From Vigna angularis (taxonomy: Eukaryota; Streptophyta; Magnoliopsida; Fabales; Fabaceae), in NCBI RefSeq assembly GCF_016808095.1, contig NC_068977.1, positions 25,383,364 to 25,447,363 on the forward strand: a stretch of 64,000 nucleotides of DNA, read 5' to 3'. The notes under the pieces were generated by a model. It was not told the DNA's origin. It searched no databases and saw nothing but the letters and a program-made list of their open reading frames with translations. Position 1 is the first letter of the stretch. Every line of letters starts with the position of its first letter. Positions 34,610-46,676 of the stretch are shown here, in pieces. The position numbers and the translations under genes were made by a program.

Positions 34610-35167
34610 TGTTGGGATGATACAATACAATCGACAAGTGTACCAAATCATTTCAAGTAATATAAAATGGTAAGGCCAAGTATCGTTTTCCCAAGAGACT
34701 CGTAATACTAAAGAATTGTGCAATTAACAAATCATCTAGAATCAAGAACATAACATCAATTTACAAACAAGTGTAGAAAGCTAAAATTACACATAGTTAC
34801 ATGGTTGAACTTTGGTATTTAAGGCATATAGATATGACATAGACTAGAAATTATATGAAATGACATTGTTAAGGTTATTTTTCACCTATTTCACTCTTGT
34901 GCTTACACAATTTCATCTCCTTTCCATCAATTATCTAAAGTCAACCCACAAATTTACTCAATCCCCAATTTCTTAGGTAAAAGAGCTTTTTCCTATTAAA
35001 CCCTAATTTCTTGGACAATCTAACAAGGACTCCTGTTTTAGTTCTAGATCATGCAAAATATGTTTCCATACCCATGAATAACAGATCAAGCCATGAAATA
35101 TTCCTATTACATGCAAGCTTTAAGATTGGAAACAAGAATACTAGCAATTGATAGCAAAGACAGACAG

Positions 35168-35205
<38 letters not shown>

Positions 35206-35799
35206 TCAAATCAATCATCCATTACACAAGAATTCATAGGCTACAACAATCCCTAACAATATGAATCTAGTTCTCCACTTTCATGGAGAACGTTAAGCTT
35301 ACAAACATGGTGGATGAAAGAAGAAGGATACCCAAGGAGGAGAAAAGAGATGTTCCCACAAGCTTCAAGTGGCCTTCATGAAATCGTGCCTCCACACCTT
35401 CGTCCTTGTGTTTTGGGAGCGTTTCCCCTTCCAAAACTACCTTCTGTTTGCGTTTGAGGCTATTAAATGAGCTCTGCAATAAGTCAACTCGCTCGAGCGA
35501 CTTTTGGGACTCGTTGGAGCGAGTTCTCGCTCAAGCAAAAAAGTCAATACGTGAACAGTAAAGTCAAGGTGTGAACAGTACCTGGTTAACAGATGAATAG
35601 TTTCGGTCAACGGATGAATAATGCACAGTGAAATTTTTATGGAGTTTTTTTTTATCTTCTCCAATCTTTATTCATCTGCAAAATAAACACACAAAAACAA
35701 TTAAACTAATCTATGAACAATAAACCACAATTTTTACATCTTTTCGTGAGACAAATTACACAAACACATGAAAAAGAGATTAAATTATCACACTTATCA
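34610..35799. mobile_element. Solo LTR with TSD ATTAC (1190 bp)
   Basis: Starts TGTTGGGATGATACAATAC and ends CACACTTATCA. It is flanked by ATTAC at 34605-34609 and 35800-35804. No internal retrotransposon sequence adjoins. It includes an (AC)n-(AT)n microsatellite at about 35165-35206. Orientation is uncertain. Confidence 0.85.
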
Positions 35800-36077
35800 A
35801 TTACACATACAAAATCAACAAAAATATTGGTTGCCATTGCTTGAGATAGTTTGGGTCATATCAACAAGATTGATATCTTATTAAGTAAACCGAAAAATAA
35901 TTTCACTTGAGCTCCAAAAAGGCTAAAAGAATTATGTTTTATTTCACTTAAGTATTCCTTGAATTTTATCATCTCCTATGTCATTTCTACATTCAGAAAA
36001 ATGTACAAGCCAAGTGCAAAATGTTAGTCAATTCTGTTGAGGCATAAAATGTGGTTATGGAAGCATGAGAAAATGTC

Positions 36078-36600
36078 ATGGATTGTGAACATGAGTCAAT
36101 GTTGATTGATTGTATTGATCGCCTTTATCATGCTTGTATTTCATGGCCTTTATTCATTAAATATTTCATTGACTCTTGGATAATTTTGTATAAGAAATAT
36201 TTTGTAAAGTGGACAAGTCGAGTACTGCATTTAGGAAATTCAACATCAAACAAGTATGCTTTAATCTTATTTTATTTAGTTGTTTTCATTAGATATTTTA
36301 TCATTTTGTTTGTGGGATTTATGTTAGGGTTGAGTTTGTTCACTAGAGCCTAAAAAAGGTATTGGAAAGCAATATGGAGATCTTTGTTCGTGTTGGGATA
36401 CAATTCATGACGTTATCATTCTGCAACATAATGAAATAAAGACATCCTTTGATAAAAGTCTAATTCTTCTAAGTGATGCTTTTAAACCAATCATACGTAA
36501 AAGATTAATTGGATGTGTATCAAAATATGCTTTGAGACTTATTACTAAGAGTTCGATTGAGTTTAACATGATATGGCCTTGGGGGGATTCCTCTATCTAA
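36078..36600 (+). pseudogene. Mutator-like (MULE) transposase remnant
   Basis: Short segments in shifting frames match the C-terminal half of MULE/FAR1-type transposases: WTSRVLHLGNSTSN (relatives WTNKVLHFGNTTTNRVE), then SCWDTIHDVIILQHNEIKTS and FKPIIRKRL, GCVSKYALRLI. A GT-to-AG-like or deletion gap separates the two halves near 36250-36380. No full frame survives. Confidence 0.65.
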
Positions 36601-36949
36601 AATTTATATCATGTGGACTAGATTGAACTTTTCAAATATTTCATCAAATGAATCACATGCATTCAAAAGGAATTTGATTTGGTGCTCAATTGTTTCAAAG
36701 AAGTTGACATTAAAGGAAAAATGACAACAAATAGAAGTTACTTGAAATTGTTTGTCCTGCTATGAATCAATGGTACTTTCAATGCATAAATTTAAATTGA
36801 AGGTTGAACAAAAGACAAAAGTTCATCGATCTCAAAGGTTTAGAAATTGTAAACTCTTCTATTTTGAGCATGTAGACACCTTGCACTCATGAGAGTTCTT
36901 CACCAAAAAAAGAAATGTAATCTAAGGCTAAATCATTTATAACAAAGGA

Positions 36950-37440
36950 TACCCATGTTAGATCAGTTCTATCCGATTTGTCACTCGTAGATTGTCGATG
37001 TTGTTGATGTCGTTGTTGATGCTCATTGTGGGTATATATGCATCTTTCTTTGTTAGGGATAACTGAGAAGTCATGGTCCCTTATACAACATGATTTGTGT
37101 AAAAACTTAGTTAGTGACATGATGAATACACAAGATTAGTTGGAAGCTATGATCGACTAGAACAACTAAGGAAGTCTTTTCTAGTTGAATCATAATCAGG
37201 GGTATGTGTTGCCATACTTTACACTTTACCTACTATGTCTTACCTTTTTCTTTCATAATAACTTTTTTCATTAATTACAAGTTAATATGGACAAGTGAAT
37301 GACTGTAGTAGACATTGGCTATGTGATTACTAATCGATATAATCGTCAAAATATTATAATCTTCCTATTATGTACTACACCACCTTCTGATGTAAGACAA
37401 CATCGACTAATATGTATAGGACATAAGTTCATGAATCCCA
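36950..37440 (+). pseudogene. OTU-type cysteine protease remnant next to the MULE
   Basis: IVDVVDVVVDAHCGY, with a Cys at the catalytic position (relatives ADGNCGFRA), is followed after a frameshift by SLLGITEKSWSLIQHDL. After a gap, DKWMTVVDIGYVITNRYN and QHRLICIGHKF follow, matching the rest of the OTU-like domain carried by some plant MULEs. The catalytic G-N before Cys is changed to A-H. Assignment is from memory of the family pattern. Confidence 0.55.
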
Positions 37441-38099
37441 TTTTGAGTAGATAAAGTGATTATTATTTTCTACCATTATAAAATAAGTTAAATCTACTAG
37501 TTTTATCTTTATAGGTTCACCTACAATGCTTGATCATCTTTTTATGTCAGTAGGATGCAAATATTTATAGAGTTGATGAACGTTAATAGTAGTTATGTAG
37601 ACTTGCATCAGGACTGATATTTGTGTCATGTAAATAAATTATACAAATGAAAATACAAAGTTGTTTAATTATATAAAAACGAAGTTGTTTAATTACAAAT
37701 ATCACTTCCAAGTTCAAAAAAACCAAATACATTGTGGCCTCCTCTATTGTTGGGTGCATGTTCTTTAGACATTGCATCTATTTGTAATGCCTCATCGGTC
37801 CAGTCCCAATCTACAGTGCCTTATTGATATTGCGACAATCAATCATCGTTTATAACATTCTTTTATAGAGCCTTGTAATGACGGTAAGAACAAATTAATT
37901 AAAATTCTTTGATAGCATAAAGACATAACATTGTATGGTTACATACCAAAAACCAGATTATGACTTCAATCTCTTATGAACTAAAATGTCATTTTGGAGA
38001 TGTCAACAAATTCGAGGTATGAGACTCGACCGATCATCCTCGACAACATGAATAACATAGGGATGTGATATCCTTCTTAACCACTTGAGCTATCCCTCA

Positions 38100-39620
38100 A
38101 TGCATGAAGATAGAGAGGACACCACTGTGACATTCATCAACACGTGCTTGAGAAAGTGCAACCAACGATTATAAGAGTTCCTATGTCAGCCTCTAGAACA
38201 ATGTTTAGTAACCACGAGTTCAATTGCTCATATCCAAATTGCCTTAATATGTGTTCATGCAGATGTTAGTGTACAATCAGATCCACTCTGATCCAACTAG
38301 AGAACATGCTAATTGACAGATGTAAATGATTAATTTGATGTGCTTCATATGAGGCCTAGATCATCCCATCATATATCAAGGCATCCGATTGTGCCATAGT
38401 GTCACGTAGACTGAAAATATTCCTCCTCATCACCTAACGTGCGGCCTAAGGTGTATCTTCATCATAACTAGGAAAGTGGTCATATATCTAACTCTAAAAA
38501 AAAGTAAAAATGTTTTTCAATAATGAAACAATAAAGGAATCAAAGATTAATATATATATACACACACACACACACACCTCTAAAATGCTTTGTCTCTACA
38601 AAGTTGGCACCAAACTGCTTGTATAGTACAAATGAGCCAATTTAACAACTCCCTAGACATATCTACCACATGATAGTAGGTCTTTGAAGAACATCAAGTA
38701 TGATATACGGATGAAAGTGGAGTTCTTATCTATAAAAATAGTGCATCCACAAGATGAAACAAGTAGGCCAGTGCGTCACATTGCCATTGCTAGTTGTCAT
38801 AATAGTCGTTATATAGGTCTCTCAATCAGCCCAGTCTTACTTGGGGACCATGATATTACCTCAGCTCATATGTATCCCTTGTGTAGTCCATGCCCAATAG
38901 GTCCATGAGAGTTTCCAAAGCCACTTCAAAGTCTAAGACTTCATTCAGACAAAATGGTCTTACTATAGACAAATGTAGCAATGTGGACATGTTATCTAAT
39001 GTGACAGTCATCTCACTAACAAGGACATGAAAAATGTTTGTCTCTCTATTCCATCTCTCAATGAACTCCAATCTCAACCTCTTATTGGTATAATCATAAT
39101 AAATATTGCATAGAGGCATCAAACTAAAAATCATGACAAAAATTTGAACAGCCAAATGACATGCTTCATATTTATTTACTTTTTTTTTCGTGGAAGACCA
39201 ACTTTTATCTCTCCTCGGTCATAGATAAAACAATTGCGTATAAAATTGAAACAACTAAACAATCATCAAAAGGAAAAAAATTCAACTACTTTATTAACTT
39301 GACCCTACCACAAACCGAAAATGTAACATGATCAACATAACTTGTCAACAATGATGTATCATGTGGACCTCCAAGAAATCTACCTACTTCATGTTTTTCT
39401 TAAACAATATCTATGTGTTACTCAACAACATTATACTGATCTGCATTAACATCCTCTTACTGCTTATCAAGATAAGAATGAGAAATGGCGTCGCTTCTCC
39501 TACCCCTTTGACGAGCAAATGATGTAGATCTCCTTTTGTTTTTACCTTGTATAGAACTCTCACCAGAGTATGTAGAGACACCTCGAGTTATTGTCATTTT
39601 GATAACAAACAAATTAAGAA
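38100..39620 (-). pseudogene. Plant mobile domain (PMD) protein remnant
   Basis: The minus strand shows an N-terminal basic segment (SSIQGKNKRRSTSFARQRGR, 39500-39600), then the PMD core at 39155-38856: FIERWNRETNIFHVLVSEMT, LDNMSTLLHLSI, ALETLMDLLGMD. After a stop it continues as VRLGWLRDLYNDYY near 38800 and LRQFGYEQ near 38220. These match the order of the plant mobile domain (aminotransferase-like PMD), which is common in MULE and gypsy elements. Stops and shifts are frequent. Confidence 0.7.
38548..38578. repeat. (TA)n(CA)n microsatellite
   Basis: Alternating TA then CA dinucleotides. Confidence 0.9.
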
Positions 39621-40003
39621 AAAAAATTAAAATCAATACGCATAACAAATAACTAAATTTAAAGAGAATAAATAAGAAAACAACAACCCATATAAATCCT
39701 AAAACCATAACAAATAAACAAACCCTAAACCCTAAAGTATAAACTCTAACGAAGAACATACAAAATCCATAAAATTAAAATAAATTAATAAAACCATAAG
39801 CCATTAAAAATAAATTAAAACAAATTTTTTAAAAAAATATTAAAATAAAAATTATATATATATATATATATATTTATTTATTTAAATCCTTAACCCATCC
39901 CAAACTCTAAACAACGACCTATAAAATAAATAAAATTAAAAATTTAACAAAACCATAAGCAATTAAAAATAAATAAAAAAATTAAAGAAAAATTAAAATA
40001 AAG

Positions 40004-40110
<107 letters not shown>

Positions 40111-40561
40111 GACTTTGAAATTTAGTCTAATTATTATCGAATTTAGAGATAATATCAGATTTTAAAACTTGGTTAAGGAGTTCATTGGTTCTCAATGAAA
40201 ATTTACAAATTTAGATAATAGTTTAGGAAACGAAGGTACCTTATATAGTTTGGTGGCTCGAAATGCTTGAAGGTTGATTGTGGGAGTGTATGAAGATGTG
40301 CTATGCAGTGATGTAAGTGAAAGAAGTGATGAAGAGGAAGTAGGTGATGCGACACTAGAATTTAGGAGAAAAGATGAGTAAATAAAAGTGAATGGGTGAA
40401 GGTAAATATAGAAGAGAAAAATAAATTGCCTCTGTAAAAAGGACAATTTAAATATTTCAAAAAGTTTGAAAGTATATGAAAAACAACTTCGAAGTACACA
40501 AAGAAAGTCCCAGAAAATAAATGTGTAGAAACCTTTCTATCTTCAAATCCAACTGGCTTTT

Positions 40562-43116
40562 TGTAACATCCCAAAATATAGTAAACACCATAATTTAGAA
40601 TTAATCATCATTAACAGTAATCAATGCAGTCTTTACAAAAATAACAGGGCTCAAAAAGCCGAACGGCATAAGTTGCAGCGTTTCAATATACAGATCAAAA
40701 TAACGAACGCTAAACGACGAGCGGTTTTACAAAATACTAAACCGAACGTCTCAAAATAATTAAACATTTACAATCTAAACCAACGAGCACTCTAAGGCTC
40801 AGCTTTAACTTCAACTTCCACCAGATTGGCGTCATCCAAATTTTCTTCTTCCAGCATTTCTTCAAGGGATGCACCACCATCTGCTCACATCCACAACAGA
40901 TGATCATTGCAAGACAGGACGAACGTACATGGACAATTGACAACACAAGGAAAACGAAAGGGTAAGCTTACGTAATTTAAATTCATACTTCAACATTTTT
41001 GTTCAAACCATCACACAATCAACTCATATATGCATAACATCAATCAAACATAAATATACTACTGCTAGACCGACCGTCCGGACTGTATGAATCTGTGTAG
41101 TTACAAGCGTCCTTGCGCCCGAGTGATGTAGTAACTGGGATACACCAAACAGCTGCCACTCGAGGTAAGTCCGTTCTTACGTCGCCCATGTTAACTTATG
41201 GACTAAGGACCTCCTGCCGTTCCCACACATGAATACCCTCTTCTACTTGAAGAGGCGTATCACGGAACATCAGGATGGACAGCGAGTCTTAACTTATCCA
41301 CAGTCATACTTTACCAAATTTAATATCCAATATAGATCAGAGTCGTTCCTCCTTGGAACGCTCGTTCAAATATCAATATCATAACTTCATTTCTTAAATC
41401 GTTCGCACACCTTAACTCTTTCATTAATTCACATTTTTATTCTATGTTCCACTTTTATAAAAAGACGAACGTCAATTAACTGTATGGACGAACGTTAATT
41501 GATATCAGGACGTACGCTATTTAGAAATCAGAACGAACGCTATTTAATAATCAAGACGACCGCTATTTTAATCAAGTAATTATTCAATTGTACGAGCGCT
41601 TGGTAGAAGTCCTTGCGCGATTTAGAATGAACGTTCGATACAAGGCCGAACGATATCAAAGGCGAACGCTCGACATGAGGCCGAACGCTATCGGAGACGA
41701 ACGCTCGACATAAGGTCGAACGATATCAAAGACGAACGCTCGACATAAGGTCGAACGATATCAAAGACGAACGCTCGACATAAGGTCGAACGCTATCGGA
41801 GACGAACGCTCGACATAAGGTCGAACGCTATCGGAGACGAACGCTCGACATAAGGTCGAACGCTACCAATCATTTACCTTTTTGAACGAGCGTTTGGTCT
41901 AAGACCGAACGCCACTTAGGACGAACACTCAATTAGCGTTTCAAATGGGGACGCTCGTTTTCAAGACGGAATCCTTTCCAAATGAAAGAATTTCACTCTA
42001 ATTCAAATTTAGAGAAAACGAACGGTATATGACCGTACGAGGACGAGCGTAATTGATCAATCAGAGAAAATGATATTTTTCCAGACTTTTCAGTTTACAA
42101 TGACTTTACAGATTTTTATACGATCCCTAACTTATGATTTCTCTCCACCATAAATTTCATACATTACAGAATTCATATTATCATTTCATCTCATACAGAA
42201 TTTAATCACATTCAAGATCATACGTTTCATTCTCAACATACAGTGCAACCAATCTTACAAATATACATTTAATACAACAACAGAGTTCGTTCACGCATGC
42301 TTAAACCATCAAACATTTCATACATTTCATACATTTCATACATCCAGTATACTTCAGGCATTTCATAAACATCACACAAGTATTACATTAAATTACTAAA
42401 GCTTCCCTTACCTGGTCTAGTAGTGAACTTCCAAATGCTAGGGTTTCACTCTTGCTCTCACAGCTTCCTATCCAGAAGTTTACTTCACAACTTCCACTTA
42501 ATCTAATACACCAAAATCGTAGACAGATCAGACCCCTAACCCACGCATGCAACCAGAATTTTGGTTCGCATGAACTGAATGGACGAAGTGCAGAGATGAG
42601 AACTTACCAGTTACGGAACTCTAACGTGTTCGGTTCGATCGAAAGCTCCAGACACCGTGAACGATCCTACGGTTTCTGAAATGGAAGCAGAGGTGCTGGT
42701 GGTGAGTGATCTTAGAGAGAAGATGCAGAGTTTAGAGAGAAACTGGAGAAAAGAAATGGCTAGAGTTTCGTAAGGAAGAAGATGAGTGCAGAAATGAGAG
42801 AAAGTGTTTTTCAGAGAAATCATTTCTCTCCCACGTCAAACGGCCATGCAACTCACGTCCTGCCACCTGGTTTCCACTACCGCTTTTAGAGGCTTCTGAC
42901 GTGACAGAAGGCGTCAGCGCATGCAGAGGGTGAATTTCCCTTCCCGCGCAGGACGAACGTCCAACCTCTGCACGCCACTTGTTTTCCACCAACGTTCTTT
43001 GGAACGTTCCCTCAGTGACACATGGCAGGCGCATGCAGATTGGGTTTGACGTGTCAAAATGGGTTTAATGGTAATTAAAGAGTGGATTTAGGTGCCTAAT
43101 TATTCAGGGTCTCACA
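40562..43116. mobile_element. Solo LTR with TSD CTTTT (2555 bp)
   Basis: Begins TGTAACATCCCAAAATATAG and ends CAGGGTCTCACA. It is flanked by CTTTT at 40557-40561 and 43117-43121. It is rich in CGAACG strings and contains a 35-bp tandem array. On the minus strand it starts TGTGAGACCCTGAATAAT, a style common among legume gypsy LTRs; the minus strand near 42410 also has a splice-donor-like CAGGTAAGGGAAGC. No internal domain remains, so it arose by LTR-LTR recombination. Confidence 0.88.
41643..41866. repeat. Six 35-bp tandem units inside the solo LTR
   Basis: Units start at 41643, 41678, 41713, 41748, 41783 and 41818, with a partial seventh at 41853. Each is AGG(C/T)CGAACG, then one of two cores (ATATCAAAG or CTATCGGAG), then (A/G)CGAACGCTCGACAT. 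Core order is 1,2,1,1,2,2. Confidence 0.93.
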
Positions 43117-43121
43117 CTTTT

Positions 43122-43560
43122 CATCTCAGAATACCTCTTTCCTCTGTTTTTTTTTCACGTCCTTTGATCATGGTACCCACACAATTCTTCTAATTTTCAA
43201 CAACAATTCCATTTTTGCACGTACACTCCTTCAGACCTATCATTCATATTTCCTCTGCCAAAAATCAAACAAATAATTAATTTGACCAAAAATAGAAACC
43301 ATAAAAAGATAACGTAAAAAAAACAGAAATTCAAAGAAAACTCATGTTAAAAGGCAAAGAATAGAAAACTCCAATGCAACAACAAAATTTTTTCATAAGA
43401 ATTATCTTATATCATTAAAAAAGAAAATAAAAAAGTATTTTTACAAGCAAAATTAAGACTAGAAATCATCAAATTCATATCGGAGATTTTTATTTGAATT
43501 ACAACTTACCATTTACTATAAAAATGTATTTATAGAAAAAAAACAAACATACATGATTTA
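43122..43560. repeat. Duplicated RLP 3' flank, part 1
   Basis: 43250-43545 matches 46910-47245 (CCTCTGCCAAAAAT, AAAGATAACGTAAAAAA, TTAAAAGGCAAAG, TTACAACTTACCATTTA). It is the outer part of a second RLP downstream flank. No gene in it. Confidence 0.75.
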
Positions 43561-45539
43561 TCACACATCACATTTCATACAATAGTTAAACAAATATCCT
43601 AAACATACCATGAACCTAAACCCAACCATCCGGATATATGTATTGATGTTAAACTATGATAAGTTTTTGCACTTGTAGTAGTGGAACAACTGCCCCCCTC
43701 CCCCAAGCTACCACACAAGGCTAATGTGTTTACCACCTATGGACAAAGAATACCACACCATAAACTAGGACCTTCTGCTACTCCTCATCACATAATCCCC
43801 TTCTCTATCTGAGATGGAGCGATTAATATTAGAGTGTTAGGATAAATTTCAAAGCTAAGTCCCTACATCAATACATCACTTTACTTGAAACCACCACCAA
43901 CCATTTCACCCTACAATTCTTGTCCAATCACTCCTCAATTGCATACTCAACATCAAGTATAAAACATCATACAATTCCATAATTACTTTTAAACAAACTT
44001 AAGTCCATACTATAGTTCATAATTACAAGAAATTAAAAGAAATAAAACTTCGAATCCACTTCTAAACAAGTTGCTCATTGTATGCATCACCCATTAAGAC
44101 CAATTCCCCCTTGCTCAACGAGCCATCACTCGAACTTCTCATTGTATACTCATATTTTTCACCCAAACCAACTCGCCCAATCATATGGCGCGCTCTATGA
44201 ATGCAGAAATAGAGAGAGTTGCTCGCTCAACGAGCCTAGACTCGCTTAGCGAGTTTGCAGAATTATGCAGAACCTGCACTCCCTAAACCTCACATATCCT
44301 AACTTATACACTTCTACAAACATCTACAACTTCCATATGATATTTTAAACCTCAATTGACCTATCCAAATGTGCATTATCCAACTTAAACCTTATTAAAC
44401 TCATTTTACCATGAATTTCCAAACTCACTCCAACTAAAACACCACTCTATAGTCCATAAATCAATCCCACTCATCTATCATCATAATTTGTTAGTTCAGA
44501 CTCTAGAAAAGTCACAATTGACCCAAACCAGATCCTAAACCCTCACTTTCATCACAAACCCTGTACTTTAAAATCTCACTAGTCAAAACCCCTAAAATGA
44601 GCCAAAAACCATACAAAATCACACCCTATTAACCACCAACCAATTCGACGTCAGATTTCTACTAATTTAAAGCTAGAACAAGCTTTAAATGACCCTAGAA
44701 CAAACCCAAAAACTCAATTCTTCCTATTCGACCCTTACTTCAAAATCTCACCTATCAAAACCTCCTCTTAAGGTTCAAAATCAAACTACAATTTAGCCTA
44801 CTCTTTACTTCTCAATACAACATCAAATTTTTAACATTGCTCTTCAAAACCGATAGACGCACAAGATTAATCAAGTATAAATCAACATCATCCATGGCAT
44901 CAAACATCAAATAACCAAGTACTATCATTAAAGAACCAATGACACTAAAACAATCATTGTAATTAAAACCAAATTAACATAACATCGTATCAACCACCAC
45001 TCATACCTGTAAATTAAATTTATAAAAATCACTAGCTTCCCTCACCTGATTGGGAAAACTGTCACAACTCTATACAACGTACTACCCCTACCTTAGCTCA
45101 AGAAACTCTACAAATACCTACAAACCATATAATCATGATTAGAGCAAGTCCTTAGGACGTTTGATCGATAAGGAGCTAGAAATAGAGATAAGATGACACA
45201 TGCGTTCAAACTATTTGATATGCGTTAAACATAAAAATTAAAGAAAAAAGGAGTAGAAACTAACTTACTCAATAAGAAAAACTTATTAGTAGATAATAGA
45301 GAACTCAATGTTGTGATCTCCTAGACATTTTATGATCATCAAATAAATGTCTCAGAAAGCTTATAGAGAAGGGAAAATAAATTCAAAGAATGAGTTAGAG
45401 AGACAACAGGTATTTCAGATAATGACACGCGTTTATGAAATCTTATTTATATTATTGAATTATTTTAACATTAAAATGTCCGGTCTCATTATTTTAAGAT
45501 ACCTATAAATTTTAATACTCTATTTTCTAGGTTCTTACA
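43561..45539. mobile_element. LTR-like insertion splitting the duplicated RLP flank
   Basis: The flank duplication is interrupted here. The right end is GGTTCTTACA (45530-45539). On the minus strand this begins TGTAAGAACC, an LTR-like start. A splice-like CTTCCCTCACCTG segment at about 45036-45050 parallels the one in the solo LTR at 42400. The left boundary and a TSD were not found. No coding sequence seen. Confidence 0.45.
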
Positions 45540-46489
45540 AAAGTAAAGTAAAGAGACTAAAAATATGTCTTGTACTAACGATTTTTTATTATATTATTGT
45601 ATCCATAGACACTAGTTATTATGTTTAAATATTCTTATTTATAATTACATTAATAATCTTTCAATAAGTTTCTTTTTGTCCAAAAAAAAATCGATTTAAC
45701 CATGATATTTTTGTAATTGTTATTATATGGAAATGTGAACCATTTATGACAAGAAAATTATTAAATCAAATTTAGAAATCCAAATAATTAGTCACTATAT
45801 TAATTATGTAAATATTAATTAAAAATTTTTGGTGTGTAAAATAGTCTTTTTTATAAATAAAAAATTATAATTAGTTTGTTAATTAGACTTTAAATTGGTT
45901 ATTGTCATCAGTTTTAAAAGTTTTAGATATTTAATATTATTGATTTTAAATTAGTCTCAAATTTTAAATTAAAAACTAATTTAGTGACAAAAAAATGTAA
46001 TAATATTAGAAACCAATTTACACTCTAATTATTATGAATAATAATAATTTTTTTAGTTTATAAAATAGTATTTAAATTTTTTTCTTTACGCTCCTAAAAT
46101 TTTGTTTTCTATGTCATATATTTTCTATTAAATGGTGATATGCTGAATTAGAAAAATCACTAAGCCATCACGAAATACAGAATAATAAGAAAAATAAAGG
46201 ATAAGGAAAAAGAATATGGATGAATACACCGGAGAGAAAAAACATATTTTAATCTAAAATCTTTAGTTACTTTTTTTTTTTTTGAGATTCCATTTACAAG
46301 AATTATTTCTATATTGAAAAAAGTATACGAATATTGAAATTTACCATAAGAATGGTCAATATTGATCTTAATATCACAGGAAAGTAATTCCTATTATAAG
46401 GAATATGAAAATTATTTATTTAAAATAATAATAATAATAATCATAATAATAATAAGAAAAAAAAATCAAAATTTAAACACAAGTTTAAA
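45540..46489. repeat. Duplicated RLP 3' flank, part 2
   Basis: 45545-46010 matches 47365-47815 over long strings (AAAGAGACT-AAAATATGTCTT, CTAACGATTTTTTATTAT, TTTTTGTAATTGTTATTAT). It is the proximal downstream flank of a lost RLP copy. 46020-46489 is AT-rich filler. Confidence 0.8.
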
Positions 46490-46648
46490 ATAATGTTACC
46501 TGCTTTAGTTTGTACCAGATCTTGAAAACTTTCACTATTGTCATGTCATAAAGAGCGTCTCCCAAATTATTTAAGAAGTTGAAATATGCATCACGCCAAA
46601 AATGTCTTATTAAGATTGAGCCAAACACTCCCCAAAAGCTTATATTAT
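46490..46648 (-). pseudogene. C-terminal scrap of a second RLP gene
   Basis: Matches 47855-48018 of the intact RLP, covering the last ~50 codons (the end of the membrane segment, the YFKF/FNF region and the TVKVFKI-type tail). Differences include the codons near the stop. It ends abruptly inside the membrane-segment codons at the palindrome 46630-46676. The rest of the gene is absent. Confidence 0.85.
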
Positions 46649-46676
46649 GTCATTAATATAATATAAGCTTTTGGGG
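46630..46676. repeat. Perfect palindrome, 19-bp arms, 9-nt loop
   Basis: The left arm CCCCAAAAGCTTATATTAT (46630-46648) and its exact reverse complement (46658-46676) surround GTCATTAAT. The left arm lies in the RLP C-terminal scrap; the right arm is its inverted copy. Confidence 0.97.

Noticed and set aside
35267..35664. Two short minus-strand frames (70 and 75 aa)
   Set aside because: They fall inside the solo LTR 34610-35799 and match no protein that I know.
39715..39737. AAACCCTAAACCCTAAAG, plant telomere-type repeat
   Set aside because: Only about two and a half units within AT-rich DNA; too short to claim an interstitial telomere.
41643..41866. CRISPR-like appearance of regularly spaced repeats
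   Set aside because: The units abut with no unique spacers, lie within an LTR, and the DNA is from a plant nucleus.
42452..43034. Overlapping frames on both strands near the right end of the solo LTR
   Set aside because: LTR sequence; no domain, overlapping on opposite strands.
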